This document shows, piece by piece, positions 27,605 through 37,400 of a stretch of 64,000 nucleotides of DNA. The stretch spans positions 930,001-994,000 of the forward strand of contig CAMPOT010000001.1 of NCBI GenBank assembly GCA_946892665.1, in the 5' to 3' direction. Source of the stretch: Chryseobacterium sp. Marseille-Q5410 (GTDB lineage Bacteria > Bacteroidota > Bacteroidia > Flavobacteriales > Weeksellaceae). Under the pieces are notes generated by a model. That model saw only the letters and a list, made by a program, of their open reading frames with translations, was not told the DNA's origin and did no database searches. The first letter of the stretch is position 1; every line of letters begins with the position of its first letter. The position numbers and the translations under genes are program-made.

Positions 27605-29443
27605 ATGAGCCTTATTTCAAAAGAAGACCTAATTAAAGTGTCCGGTCTTAGCCGCATAGGATTTTTGAAAAATCCAGTTGCATCGGCATTGATGTCCGTC
27701 ACTAAAATTAATGAAGTCAACAAACTGTATGATATTTTAAAAGACAAAAGCGGAAAAGATTTTTTCGATTCGTTTGTTCGGGAAAGAGATCTAAAATATA
27801 TCGTTTTCGAAGAAGATCTTGCTAAAATTCCTAAAACAGGACCTTTTATTTTAGTATCTAACCATCCGCTGGGAGCAATTGATGGGATTTTAATGACGAA
27901 AATCCTGAGCGAAATCCGTCCGGATTTTAAGGTGATGGGGAATTTTCTCCTTGAAAAAATAAAACCTATGGAACCGTATGTGATTTCAGTAAATCCTTTT
28001 GAAAACCGAAAAGAAGTTCGAAGCAGCGCTTCTGGAATGCGGGAAACCTTGAAACATCTCGAAAACGGAGGTTGTGTAGGAATTTTTCCGGCAGGTGAAG
28101 TTTCAAATAAAAACAACGAGTTTGGGGAAATTCACGATAAACCGTGGGAAAAACCGGCATTGAAATTAATTAAGATGGCGAAAGTTCCGGTGGTTCCGAT
28201 GTATTTTCATGCGAAAAACAGCCGCCTGTTCTATCAGATTTCTAAAATTCATCCGGAATTACAAACATTGATGCTTCCTGCAGAAATGATGAATAAAAGA
28301 GAAAAACCGATCCGAATAAGAATTGGGAAACCAATCTCGGTAAAAGTGCTTGAAGATCACGATACTGTAGAGGAAATGGGCGAGTTTTTACAGAACAAAA
28401 TCTACATGCTGAAATCATATTATGAAAAAAGAAAATCGATCGCAGAACAGCTGAAATTACCCAATCTGAAGCTCAATTTTCCTTTATTAAAAGAAGAAAA
28501 CGTAGTTCAGAATATCATCGATGAAACTCCACAGGAAGATTTGATAAAAGATATAGATTCGCTTTACAAGAATGACAAAATGCTGTTCCGAAATGGGAAT
28601 TATGAAGTGTTTTTTGCCAGCTATTCGGAGATTCCTTTTATCATGCGCGAAATTGGTAGACAGCGCGAGCTTACCTTCCGGAAAATAGGCGAAGGAAGCA
28701 ATTTGCCTTTCGATTTGGATCATTATGACGAGCATTATCATCACCTTTTTCTTTGGGATAATGCAGCACAGCGATTGGCCGGAGCTTACCGAATGGCATT
28801 GGGAAGCGAAGTGATGAAAAAATATGGGATCGATGGTTTTTACACCAGTTCTTTATTTGAATTTGATCCGGAATTAAGGCCATTTTTCCGAAAAGTAATC
28901 GAAATGGGAAGAGCGTATATATCTTCGGAATACCAACAGAAGCCTTTGCCACTTTTCCTTTTGTGGAGGGGAATTGTACATGTTTGTTTAAGAAATCCTG
29001 AACATAAGTTTTTAATGGGTGGAGTGAGTATTTCAGATAAATTTTCAGAGTTTTCCAAATCGCTCATGATCGAATTTATGAGGTCGCATTATTATGATTC
29101 TGCAGTTGCGCAATACATTCATCCGAAAAAAGAATTTAAAGTAAAACTTAAAGATCGGGATAAACATTTATTTTTTGATGAGGTAGAATCGGATTTGAAC
29201 AAACTCGATAAGATTATCGATGATTTGGAGCCGGAGATGCGTTTGCCTGTTTTAATTAAAAAATACATCAAACAAAACGCAAAAGTAATCTCTTTTAATG
29301 TGGATCCCAGTTTTAATGATGCAATTGATGGGTTGATGTACATCCGAATTAGTGAACTTCCGGAGAGTACAATTAAGCCAGTCCTTGAAGAAATGAGTGA
29401 GCAAATACAAAAAGAAGAAAATAATTCTGCTGAAAATCAGTAA
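27605..29443 (+). CDS. Bifunctional acyltransferase, OlsF-like (aminolipid synthesis)
   Basis: 612 residues in two parts. Residues about 60-280 are a PlsC-type O-acyltransferase, with the variant NHPLGAIDG in place of the H(x4)D box and FPAGEVS as the second block. Residues about 310-610 are a GNAT/hemolysin-like N-acyltransferase (RQRELTFRKIGEG, MGRAYISSEYQQKPLPLFLLWRGI). The same order occurs in OlsF, which makes ornithine lipids in Flavobacterium and Serratia relatives, so ornithine or glycine lipid synthesis is likely. It is the last chromosomal gene before tRNA-Phe. Confidence 0.8.
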   Translation: MSLISKEDLIKVSGLSRIGFLKNPVASALMSVTKINEVNKLYDILKDKSGKDFFDSFVRERDLKYIVFEEDLAKIPKTGPFILVSNHPLGAIDGILMTKILSEIRPDFKVMGNFLLEKIKPMEPYVISVNPFENRKEVRSSASGMRETLKHLENGGCVGIFPAGEVSNKNNEFGEIHDKPWEKPALKLIKMAKVPVVPMYFHAKNSRLFYQISKIHPELQTLMLPAEMMNKREKPIRIRIGKPISVKVLEDHDTVEEMGEFLQNKIYMLKSYYEKRKSIAEQLKLPNLKLNFPLLKEENVVQNIIDETPQEDLIKDIDSLYKNDKMLFRNGNYEVFFASYSEIPFIMREIGRQRELTFRKIGEGSNLPFDLDHYDEHYHHLFLWDNAAQRLAGAYRMALGSEVMKKYGIDGFYTSSLFEFDPELRPFFRKVIEMGRAYISSEYQQKPLPLFLLWRGIVHVCLRNPEHKFLMGGVSISDKFSEFSKSLMIEFMRSHYYDSAVAQYIHPKKEFKVKLKDRDKHLFFDEVESDLNKLDKIIDDLEPEMRLPVLIKKYIKQNAKVISFNVDPSFNDAIDGLMYIRISELPESTIKPVLEEMSEQIQKEENNSAENQ

Positions 29444-29478
29444 ATTTCGTCTTTCTTGAAAAATTTTTCACAAAATCA

Positions 29479-29510
29479 TTTGCATCGTAAGGGAAAAGGT
29501 TATACTTTTG
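29479..29510 (+). promoter_or_regulatory. tRNA-Phe promoter
   Basis: TTTG at 29479-29482 and TACTTTTG at 29503-29510, separated by exactly 20 bp, fit the Bacteroidetes sigma-ABfr consensus (TTTG, 19-21 bp, TAnnTTTG). The tRNA starts 20 bp further on. Confidence 0.75.
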
Positions 29511-29530
29511 CACCACTCAATTGAGGAAAT

Positions 29531-29603
<73 letters not shown>

Positions 29604-29628
29604 CGAGAAACAACAACAATTTCTTACA

Positions 29629-29666
29629 AAAGCCCTTAAATCCTAGTATTTAAGGGCTTTTTTGTT
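29629..29666 (+). terminator. Terminator after tRNA-Phe
   Basis: Stem AAGCCCTTAAAT / ATTTAAGGGCTT, 6-nt loop, followed by a T-run. It ends the tRNA transcript or insulates the element's edge. Confidence 0.8.
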
Positions 29667-29706
29667 TTTTGAGAATTTCAAAATAATACAAATATTCTCA
29701 AAAATT

Positions 29707-29820
29707 AGGTGACCTTCTCGGTGACCTGCCATTTTTTGAACTTTATAGGTAACCGAATTCTTTTTAAAAGCCTATCAATAAAGGTGTAGAGCAATTGAAC
29801 ATCTTGTCTGATAGGTCACC
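29707..29820. repeat. Four short TAGGTnACC-like sites before the integrase gene
   Basis: GGTGACC occurs at 29708-29714 and 29720-29726, TAGGTAACC at 29746-29754 and TAGGTCACC at 29812-29820. They are near-palindromic and lie between the presumed attachment site and int, the usual place for integrase arm-type or excision-factor binding sites. Confidence 0.4.
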
Positions 29821-29852
29821 AAAACGTAATTTTAACCCCTAAAGTCATCAAT

Positions 29853-31109
29853 ATGAATGCAAAAGTTTCGGTATTATTTTATGCCAGAAAGTCTAAAGCG
29901 AAATCTAGTTCCAAAATCCCGATTTATATGCGGATTACCGTAGATGGACAACGTGCAGAATTTTCAACGGGAAAATTTGTTGAAGGTAGCAAATGGAATC
30001 CTGCTCAAAGTCGTTTAAAGGGCAATTCTGAAGAGGCGCGCGTAATAAACAAGCATTTTGATATTCTGCAAGCAAAAGTCCTTGAAATTGAAAATAGACT
30101 CGTTTTTTTAGGCGACCCTTTCGACGCTACGGATATTAAGAATTTGCTCACAGGAACAAAAACAGCGGAAAGATTCTTGATCCCAATTTTTGAGGAACAC
30201 AATTCCAAAATGGAAAAACTTCTTGGCAAAGAGTACGCGATTGCGACACTCAAAAATTTCAGAACTTGTTTATCACATTTGAAAGAGTTTTTGTGGACAT
30301 TTCACAAAAAAACAGACATCAACATTCAGAAATTGGAACCGTCTTTTCTCAATGATTTTGATTTCTTTCTACGAACAAAAGCGAATATCAACAATAATTC
30401 TGCGGTGAAGCACACCAAAAACTTGAGTAAGATTTTAAAAATTTGTTATCATAACAATTGGATAGAAAAGGATTTGGTTATTTTCTACAAAGGGAGATTT
30501 AATGAAGTGAACGTGAATTTCCTCACCGATGAAGAACTTTCATCAATTCGCGAAAAAGAATTTTCGGGAAAAGGTTTGGAACTCGTACGTGATATGTTTG
30601 TTTTCAGTTGCTATACAGGTTTGGCTTACATCGATATTTTTAATCTTACAAAAGACCAACTATCAAAAGGAATTGATGGAAATCTGTGGATTATTACGAA
30701 CCGACAGAAGACAGGAAGTGCATCAAATATTCCCTTGCTTCCTGTTGCTGAAGAAATCATCAAGAAATACGAAAATCATCCAGTATCTTCCAATTCTGGA
30801 AAACTGCTCCCAGTTTATACCAATCAAAAAGTAAATGAATATCTGAAAACTATTGCAGAAAATTGTGGTATCAATAAGAAACTTACGTTTCACTGCGCAA
30901 GACATACTTTTGCCACGACTGTAACTTTAGGAAATAATGTTTCAATGGAAAGTGTAAGTAAAATGCTTGGACATAAAAGCATTAAGACTACACAGCATTA
31001 TGCAAAAATATTGGATTCTAAAGTGAGCCAAGATATGGGGAGTTTGAAACTTGTTTTAGAGAAAAAAAATGAGGTTCAAAAGGAAAATGATAAAAAACTC
31101 GGTTCATAG
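29853..31109 (+). CDS. int: Tyrosine-type site-specific integrase
   Basis: 418 residues, standard for Bacteroidetes element integrases. An N-terminal arm-binding domain (about 1-100, SVLFYARKSKAKSSSK..) and SAM-like core-binding domain (about 110-215) precede the catalytic domain. Catalytic residues seen: HCARHTF (H-x-x-R), LGHKSIKTTQHYAKI with the Tyr nucleophile. The first catalytic Arg is replaced, TGLAYID instead of TGLR, as known for IntDOT-type enzymes. Adjacent to tRNA-Phe and preceded by short repeats, it should drive integration and excision of the element. A terminator overlaps its stop codon. Confidence 0.93.
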   Translation: MNAKVSVLFYARKSKAKSSSKIPIYMRITVDGQRAEFSTGKFVEGSKWNPAQSRLKGNSEEARVINKHFDILQAKVLEIENRLVFLGDPFDATDIKNLLTGTKTAERFLIPIFEEHNSKMEKLLGKEYAIATLKNFRTCLSHLKEFLWTFHKKTDINIQKLEPSFLNDFDFFLRTKANINNNSAVKHTKNLSKILKICYHNNWIEKDLVIFYKGRFNEVNVNFLTDEELSSIREKEFSGKGLELVRDMFVFSCYTGLAYIDIFNLTKDQLSKGIDGNLWIITNRQKTGSASNIPLLPVAEEIIKKYENHPVSSNSGKLLPVYTNQKVNEYLKTIAENCGINKKLTFHCARHTFATTVTLGNNVSMESVSKMLGHKSIKTTQHYAKILDSKVSQDMGSLKLVLEKKNEVQKENDKKLGS

Positions 31110-31120
31110 CCGAGTTTTTT
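31092..31120 (+). terminator. Terminator at the integrase stop
   Basis: Stem AAAAAACTCGG / CCGAGTTTTTT with 7-nt loop that contains the TAG stop codon of int. Confidence 0.85.
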
Positions 31121-31228
31121 TCAGGTTCAGGAAGCTTTAATGAAGTTGAAGTTATGTTCACTTCGAAGGTGTCATAATTTCAATAGGTAATCGAAAGATC
31201 TCCGATTATCTATTGAAAAATTTACAGA

Positions 31229-31976
31229 TTATGTTTCAATAATAAGTTCTCTATCGTAACCATTGTCGGGATCATCAAGATATCCATGTGGATTGCATAT
31301 TACTTCTGTTTTACCAATTGAATAACGACTAGGTGCATGAATGTGCCCATGAATCCAAAAATCAGGTTGATGTTTTGTTATGAAATCATCAAGATTGGAA
31401 GCATATGCTGAAGTTAATAGATCATTCTTAAAATTATCGGGAACTGAAAGCAAACTTGGCGCATGATGCGTCACCACAATATTTTTCTCTTTTGTTGAAT
31501 TTTCTAAACTTTCATTCAGCCAATGTTTTGAAAATTGATGAATCTTAAACGTATCCACAGTTCTCATTTTAGAATAGGAAGGATCTCTCTTGATCATTTT
31601 GTAATCGTTCATTTTCGGTTGACAGTACATTCCTGCTTCTACTGAATTTCCAAAAAGTGCAAAATCCGTCCATACAGTACAGCCATGAAATCTAATGTCT
31701 TCAATGTCTAAAAAGGAATCCTCTAAAACACGAATATTGGTATTTTCTGCGGCAGACTTAATTTTATTGAGCGTTTTCGGATATGAGCCTTTATAATACT
31801 CATGATTTCCAAGAATATAAATCACAGGAATATTTTTTGATTTTTGTCTTAATCCACTCAATTCCTTTTGTGCCGAGGTTGGTATCTCCTGCAAAAATCA
31901 CCAAATCAGCATTATCAAAACACAATTCTGAAATACCGAATTCTTGATGTAAATCGCTGATAATTTGAATTTTCAT
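31229..31976 (-). pseudogene. Metallophosphoesterase, frameshifted
   Basis: Calcineurin-like phosphoesterase of about 248 residues split over two frames. The upstream frame starts at ATG 31976 (MKIQIISDLHQEFG) with metal motifs DLH and GDTN; the downstream frame carries GNHEYYKG, VVTHHAP and HGHIHAP. The frames join at a run of six A (on the minus strand) near 31831, where removing one A restores KIKNIPVIY. So it is either a real 1-bp disruption or a sequencing/assembly error. The downstream piece alone (from 31894) lacks the first metal ligands. Confidence 0.85.
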
Positions 31977-32341
31977 TGACGGAGATTATGTGATAAAGTT
32001 AAGGGTTTGGGTTCTTGAAAAAACGAATTTAATATTAATCATCTTAAAAAAACAAAACCAAAGGCTAAATAAACAGATTATTTTAAATGCTCTGTTCAAT
32101 AAAAAGTATTGTTCAATGATAATGAACAGAGGAATTCATTGAACATATTTCTGGAAGATTATTTTTCTTTTTGCGAAAATTATTTTTAGGTGCGTAATTT
32201 AAAAATCCTCCATATTGCCTATTATTAATTAGTTTTTGAGCTTTTATAAGTTCAAATTTGTCACAAATTTTGTAAATATTTGTGACAAAACATAAAATTT
32301 AGATGATAATAAAATGCGAATATAACCTACGCGTATATTTT
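31977..32341. other. AT-rich intergenic region with two inverted repeats
   Basis: 365 bp without a supported gene. It holds an imperfect hairpin with arms CTCTGTTCA (32090-32098) and TGAACAGAG (32123-32131), and a perfect 11-bp inverted repeat further right (annotated separately). The promoter of the phosphoesterase gene should lie here. Confidence 0.5.
32257..32289. repeat. Perfect inverted repeat TTTGTCACAAA / TTTGTGACAAA
   Basis: Two 11-bp arms separated by 11 bp, 53 bp downstream of the stop of the TIGR02391 gene. There is no long T-run, so it may be an operator instead of a terminator. Confidence 0.6.
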
Positions 32342-33130
32342 CTAATCAAGCTTCCGATGTATGAGTGATAAAGTTGTCAAAATATCGAGTGCATCAATTT
32401 CTGACATTTGCCAAGTTATCTTAGGTGCATGTGCAGTTGTATTTCTAAACATTCCTGTTACTCCTTTCAATAGGTTAACAAAGCCCCTATGTTCGCTTAT
32501 TTCGGTTTCGTTGGATAAAGAATTTATTTGAATTAAGGGATTGTTAATAGAAAATGCCTGTTCAATTAATTGATTCCCATCAACAGATAAGCCTGACTTC
32601 ATCCTAATAACTTCAAAAACGCTTTTTACTGCTTCAAAAACACTATGAAAATAATTTTCATTTAGTAATTCTGCGTTGCAAAATTCATAAATTCTATAAT
32701 GAGTCTCTCTTTGCTCCAACTTTTTTCTAAAACGGCTTGCTCTATACTCTGCATCAGTAATTGTAAAAATTGATTCAATCTCTCTAAACTTACCAGACTC
32801 ACTTAATTCTAATCCAGCAAAGCATAATCTTTTATTTAACTCAATTCTAGTGTCTTCGTATTGTTGATTACGACCCACAAATCTTGCTGGATGTAAACTT
32901 TTATTAATAAATCTTAATATATTATTCGAGATATTCTTATTATTCTGATAAGTAACAAATGCATTGTAAATTCTCTTCCATTTTGTTCCTTCGGGAAAAA
33001 CATTAGGCAAATCAACCTCTTTTAAATATTTTGTTATTTCGTTATTACTTAATCCGTTGCTTGTGTCACCAAGCACTTTGCTTAAGCCTTCTAAGATTTC
33101 ACCTGACAATGTTGGTCTTTTAACTGCCAT
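32342..33130 (-). CDS. TIGR02391 (Ymh) family protein
   Basis: 262 residues. The C-terminal half (about 120-262) fits the TIGR02391/Hypoth_Ymh family: HRGFVNLLKGVTGMFRNTTAHAPK followed by a DALDILTTLSLIHRKLD end. The N-terminal part is a helical, possibly DNA-binding or partner-binding segment (LSNNEITKYLKEVDLP). The family has no proven activity but is frequent beside restriction and other phage-defence genes. It is the last gene of a leftward three-gene set with the nuclease and the truncated ATPase. Confidence 0.75.
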   Translation of the reverse strand: MAVKRPTLSGEILEGLSKVLGDTSNGLSNNEITKYLKEVDLPNVFPEGTKWKRIYNAFVTYQNNKNISNNILRFINKSLHPARFVGRNQQYEDTRIELNKRLCFAGLELSESGKFREIESIFTITDAEYRASRFRKKLEQRETHYRIYEFCNAELLNENYFHSVFEAVKSVFEVIRMKSGLSVDGNQLIEQAFSINNPLIQINSLSNETEISEHRGFVNLLKGVTGMFRNTTAHAPKITWQMSEIDALDILTTLSLIHRKLD

Positions 33131-33207
33131 TTTTCATTTTTTTGATAAGAAATAATGATAAATTTCCAAATTTATTAACTAAACATTATTTAAAATTCAG
33201 CTATGTT

Positions 33208-34281
33208 TCATTCCCAATAATCTTCAATCTCCTTTTCGATTACCCTGCCAATTTCATCGTAGTACATTGTTTCAGAAGTTGATTCTTTTTTGATTATTTC
33301 GGGAAATACATTAATAAGAAACTCACCTTCATTCTTATAATTACTAGACAAAAACTTCCAATTTATTTTAATGGAGGTTTCGTGTGGAGGAGTCTTGAAA
33401 TAAAATTCCTCGAAAAAAAATTCTTCATCTCCCACAACAATATTTTTAGCAGGAATTATCTCCACTGCATTTTCCTCTTTTTGAATATTAATTAGTGAAG
33501 AAGACACAATTCTCTTGGCGCTAATTTTCACATTGTCTTTTGAGATATCTTCAACATCGCCGTCAAACTTTAAGATTATTCTAAAGTTTGTAATATCTTT
33601 TATACCTGTGTTTTTTAGCTTAATTTGAATTTTATTAAGACTGTTATTAGTCTTCACTCTATTATCTCCGAAAGATGGACCTAAGAGATCCAAGACATTG
33701 TTTCCACGAGGGTTATATGGTTTTTGAATTTTACCAACCTTGGTAATTTTCTCCTTTTTAAATTTAGGGAAGAATGTAGTTTCAATAATACTGATTTCAG
33801 CAGAATGGTTGTTTTTAAAACTGATGCTATTTACATAATAATCATGCGTTCGTTGATTTTCAAAAATTAAATCTACGATATCCTCCCAACAAAACAAATG
33901 AATCTCAAATAAACCTTTTTCAATACTTTTCAAATTTTCTTTACGGACAAAAGCCTCAATATTAGCGTCTTTATTAGCAGTTGTTGTAAAGTATAATTTT
34001 TTAAGTTTCGGTTCAAAATCTATTGCTTTCTCAATTTCTTTTTCAATCTCTTTCTCGGTAAAGGATTTATGTACATATTCATCTTTTCCTTTGCATTGAA
34101 TACCGTAATATCCATTATCGTTTTTAGGCATCCCGTAAACATCAACCCCATTTTGGGATTGTCCTTGTCTTCCATTTTTCTTTATTTCTGGACAATCCCA
34201 AATTTCTCCCCATAATTTTTTACAGAGCGTTTCAAAATCTTGCCAATTTTGTGGTTTAGGTAGTGATTGGGCTATCTTCAT
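33208..34281 (-). CDS. PD-(D/E)XK (Mrr-like) nuclease-domain protein
   Basis: 357 residues. The N-terminal domain (about 10-150) has a restriction-like site: Asp47 in QNGVDVYG and Gln62-x-Lys64 in YGIQCKGK, a Mrr-type PD-(D/E/Q)xK core also used as effector in antiphage NTPase systems. The stretch TTTANKDANIEAF is a common companion motif. Residues about 190-350 look like a beta-sandwich without known motif. It starts 11 bp after the stop of the P-loop ATPase, so the two probably work as sensor/ATPase and DNA-cutting effector. Strong AT bias. Confidence 0.75.
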   Translation of the reverse strand: MKIAQSLPKPQNWQDFETLCKKLWGEIWDCPEIKKNGRQGQSQNGVDVYGMPKNDNGYYGIQCKGKDEYVHKSFTEKEIEKEIEKAIDFEPKLKKLYFTTTANKDANIEAFVRKENLKSIEKGLFEIHLFCWEDIVDLIFENQRTHDYYVNSISFKNNHSAEISIIETTFFPKFKKEKITKVGKIQKPYNPRGNNVLDLLGPSFGDNRVKTNNSLNKIQIKLKNTGIKDITNFRIILKFDGDVEDISKDNVKISAKRIVSSSLINIQKEENAVEIIPAKNIVVGDEEFFFEEFYFKTPPHETSIKINWKFLSSNYKNEGEFLINVFPEIIKKESTSETMYYDEIGRVIEKEIEDYWE

Positions 34282-34292
34282 TGACTTACCCT

Positions 34293-37234
34293 TTAATAAT
34301 TTGCAACAGCTCTTATTAAATTTTTATTCTTTTTATCGATATTGTAACTGTTAATTAAATTCCTTGTTTTTAAACTTTCCAATAATTGCCGTATATGAAG
34401 AGCATTTTCAAAAGTTGGTCTATGTTGTTTTACAAATAATTCTTTATAATCCCTGCCTATATTTGAAACCAATACAATTAATTCTGAATCAGTAAGTTTT
34501 CCTAAATATAAATTTCCAAACTTCACTCTTTCATCCTTTGTTTTAAGGTTGGTAATTATTATTTTTAGACTTTCAATATTTAAATCAATAATTTTTGATT
34601 TCTGCAAGATTATTTCTCCTACTAATCGAGAAATTTCGTTACTATTTCTAACGATACTTTCATCAATTTTTGATATATAATTAAACTTATTATCTATAGA
34701 AATTTTATTTGAATTCAAAATCAAAAATTTATCATTATCATCTGTTTCAAAATTATTAATGTCGTTGATGAATTTTGAAAAGTTCCTTTCAATTAATCTT
34801 ATATGATTATTCTTAAAATTTTCTCTTAACAAATCATAATTTGATTTAGTTGTAGTAAGTATTTTATCCGTTAATTCATTTACTTTTTCGCTATTTAATT
34901 CTTCAAAACTTAATTTATTCCAACCAAAATAACAGCTTGCCAACAATTTATTAAAAGTTTCATCATCAATATCATTGCAGATTAAAAAATCACCCTCAAA
35001 CTTTTCATAATCTTTTAATAACTTTTGTTTTGACAATTCAGATTTTACATCTTCCAACTCTAAATAACTAATTAGATTTTGGTCAATTTTATTTTCAGAT
35101 TTATCAAAAAAATCAACAACATTTTTCCATATTGGAACTAATTTATTTGCATTTAGTAATATTTTTTTAACTCCTATGTTATCAATTTTGCTTAAATCAG
35201 AAATTTTAGTATCTACTTTCTCAATTATTTTTGATTTAAGTTTTAAATCTAAATCTTTATTATTTAATAGAATCAAAAGACTCTGTTCATCTTCAAATCT
35301 GTTATCTTCAATCTTCAAATAAACATCCTCTACATAAGCATTAATGGACGAATTTACATACTCTTTCAACGACTTACAGGAAGAATGTAGAATTGCTTGA
35401 AAATTAGATTTTTCAGCGTCTATTTTTCTATTGTCTTCATTAAAATATCTTAAAAATAACAATAAATTTTCTGCCGTTAGTTTGTAATAATGTTTATTAT
35501 AAATTAATTCAAAAATACTTTTATTAGAATCATCAGGTATTTCAACTTTAACAATTTTGATTTTAAGTAATTCTAGCAAGATTTCTATTTGTGCTTTAAA
35601 AAAAATTGGACTTCCCAATTTTTCATAATTGTATAAATACTGCACGTTTTTTTCTATGGTTTGTTTTATTATTTTTTCATTTTGTTTCTTGATAAGACTT
35701 TCCAAATTTTTGTTTAAAATGATTTTCTCAAAACAATAATACTTTTTTTCATTGTCGTAAGTGCTCTTATTGAAAATATATTCAAAGAAGCCATTCCAGT
35801 TATCTAATATTTTATCAAAGAAAACGTTAGCTCCAGTTTTTCTATCAATATACCTATCAATGAACTCTAAAGATCTTTCCTTCTCATTTGAAAGAAGATT
35901 CATTATTGCACAATATTTTTCTGAATATTGTCCATAATTATTTGCTAAGCAATCTAACAAATCAAAATTTAGAATAACTTCTCTATCAAAATATTTATCA
36001 TTAATTTTTCCAATAAGATTTTCAGTTTTGCTTAAATTATAACTGAAATCCGTATTAATTCCACTTTTGACATTTCTTTCAAAAACAAAGTCTTCTTTAG
36101 TTATAGACACTTCATGAAAAAGCGAAATATAGTCGTTATAATTTTCGTTAATATAACCTTCTAAAATGAGGTTTCTCAACAATGCGTTGTTTGAAAAGTC
36201 CTTAAGATATTCATCAATATTTACTTCTTGGAAAATCTGTTTTAAATCCCAACTTTCAATTTGATTTTTTTGATAAGTTAATTTCTCAATTTCTTTTTTT
36301 AAAGACTCGATTTTGCCAATATGCTTATCCCCAATGAAATCCAATCGTTCTTCGTATGTAAAGTTGGAATCGATATCTTTTTCAATCTCTTCAAAATCAA
36401 AATTCAAATTTGAATTAGATTGATTATAATAATTAGAATAATTATTAATCAGGGTTCGATAAGTAAAATTTTTATCACTAACTTCAACTTGAAGATTTTC
36501 TGAATCAATCAATTCATCAATTTTTAAGTCTGTAAGGTAGACAGAATATGTGCTTGGAATTTTTGTAAGAAAATGTGCAATGTAAATTGCGTTTAATTCT
36601 TTAATGTCAGATAAGCTTTCATTTTCTATATCTTCAATTTGTTTTTTAAACTTATCTATTTTATTTTTGTTATTTTTTATAAATTCCCTAACATAATTGC
36701 TTTTTTGACTAATTAAGTTATAAAGTTTTCCACTTTTGCTATTTAGTTTGTTAAAATCTTCGGGATCGATATTTTTATAAGTTATTATTGCGAAAAGTTC
36801 TTCGGGTTTAGTAACGAATTCTGGAGTTAAAGCATTTCTGTATATAATGAATTCATGAAAAATGCTAATAAGTAATCTCATGTCAATATCATCAATAAAT
36901 GTTGTGATATCGGATAGAAATTCTTTTGGGAAAAAATCATCATCTAGACCTTCTTCATTTAGTAATTTTTTTAATTGGTCATCTGCATTTGTCGAATTGA
37001 TGAATGGGATAACAGGTACTATGAACTCAAAAAATTTTACTCTTTCTTTTTTATCATTAAATAGGTCGTCTCCAACTGCGTAAACAAATTTAATGTCCCT
37101 GTTAATTAGTTTAGAATTGTTTAATAATATGTTGATTTCCCTTAATTTGGTGAATATGTCCGTATTGTCAAACCTGTCTAAATCTTCAATAATGACAACA
37201 TTAAATTTTGTTTTTTCTTTAAAAAGATTAATTT
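34293..37234 (-). pseudogene. YobI/KAP-like P-loop ATPase, N-terminally truncated
   Basis: The frame is open for about 980 codons from 37,232 down to 34,293; the first ATG is at 36881 but recognisable protein continues upstream of it. Residues just before that ATG give a Walker B segment, KFNVVIIEDLDRFDNTDIF, followed by KLREINILLNNS and the sensor-like FVYAVGDDLF, hallmarks of YobI/KAP NTPases. The Walker A half is missing: an in-frame TAA and unrelated sequence begin at 37,233-37,235. The C-terminal 700 residues are long helical repeats. So this is a 3' remnant of a larger defence-type ATPase, cut by insertion or deletion. Confidence 0.8.
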
Positions 37235-37250
37235 AGTCAAAACTGACTAA
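37233..37250. repeat. Inverted repeat at the junction with the second element
   Basis: TTAGTC / GACTAA with a 6-bp spacer sits exactly where the ATPase reading frame is interrupted. It may mark the end of the inserted segment. Confidence 0.4.
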
Positions 37251-37360
37251 TAAAGAGTAGTTTACAAGAACCGAAAGAGTTATCGGTAACGATTTAGTAA
37301 TGGTGCTTACTGCACTTGCTTTCATTCAATTACCTTGTAAATCATTATTGCAAATTTATA

Positions 37361-37400
37361 AAAAATAAAGGTAAAGCATTGAAACTTTACCTTTATTTTT
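37361..37400. terminator. Bidirectional terminator at the 3' end of rteC (left copy)
   Basis: Perfect 16-bp stem, AAAAATAAAGGTAAAG at 37361-37376 and its complement at 37385-37400, 8-nt loop, T-run on both strands. The right arm covers the rteC stop codon. Confidence 0.88.

Noticed and set aside
36862..37083. 73-codon + strand frame
   Set aside because: It lies opposite the Walker B region of the ATPase remnant; the minus frame has clear homology.
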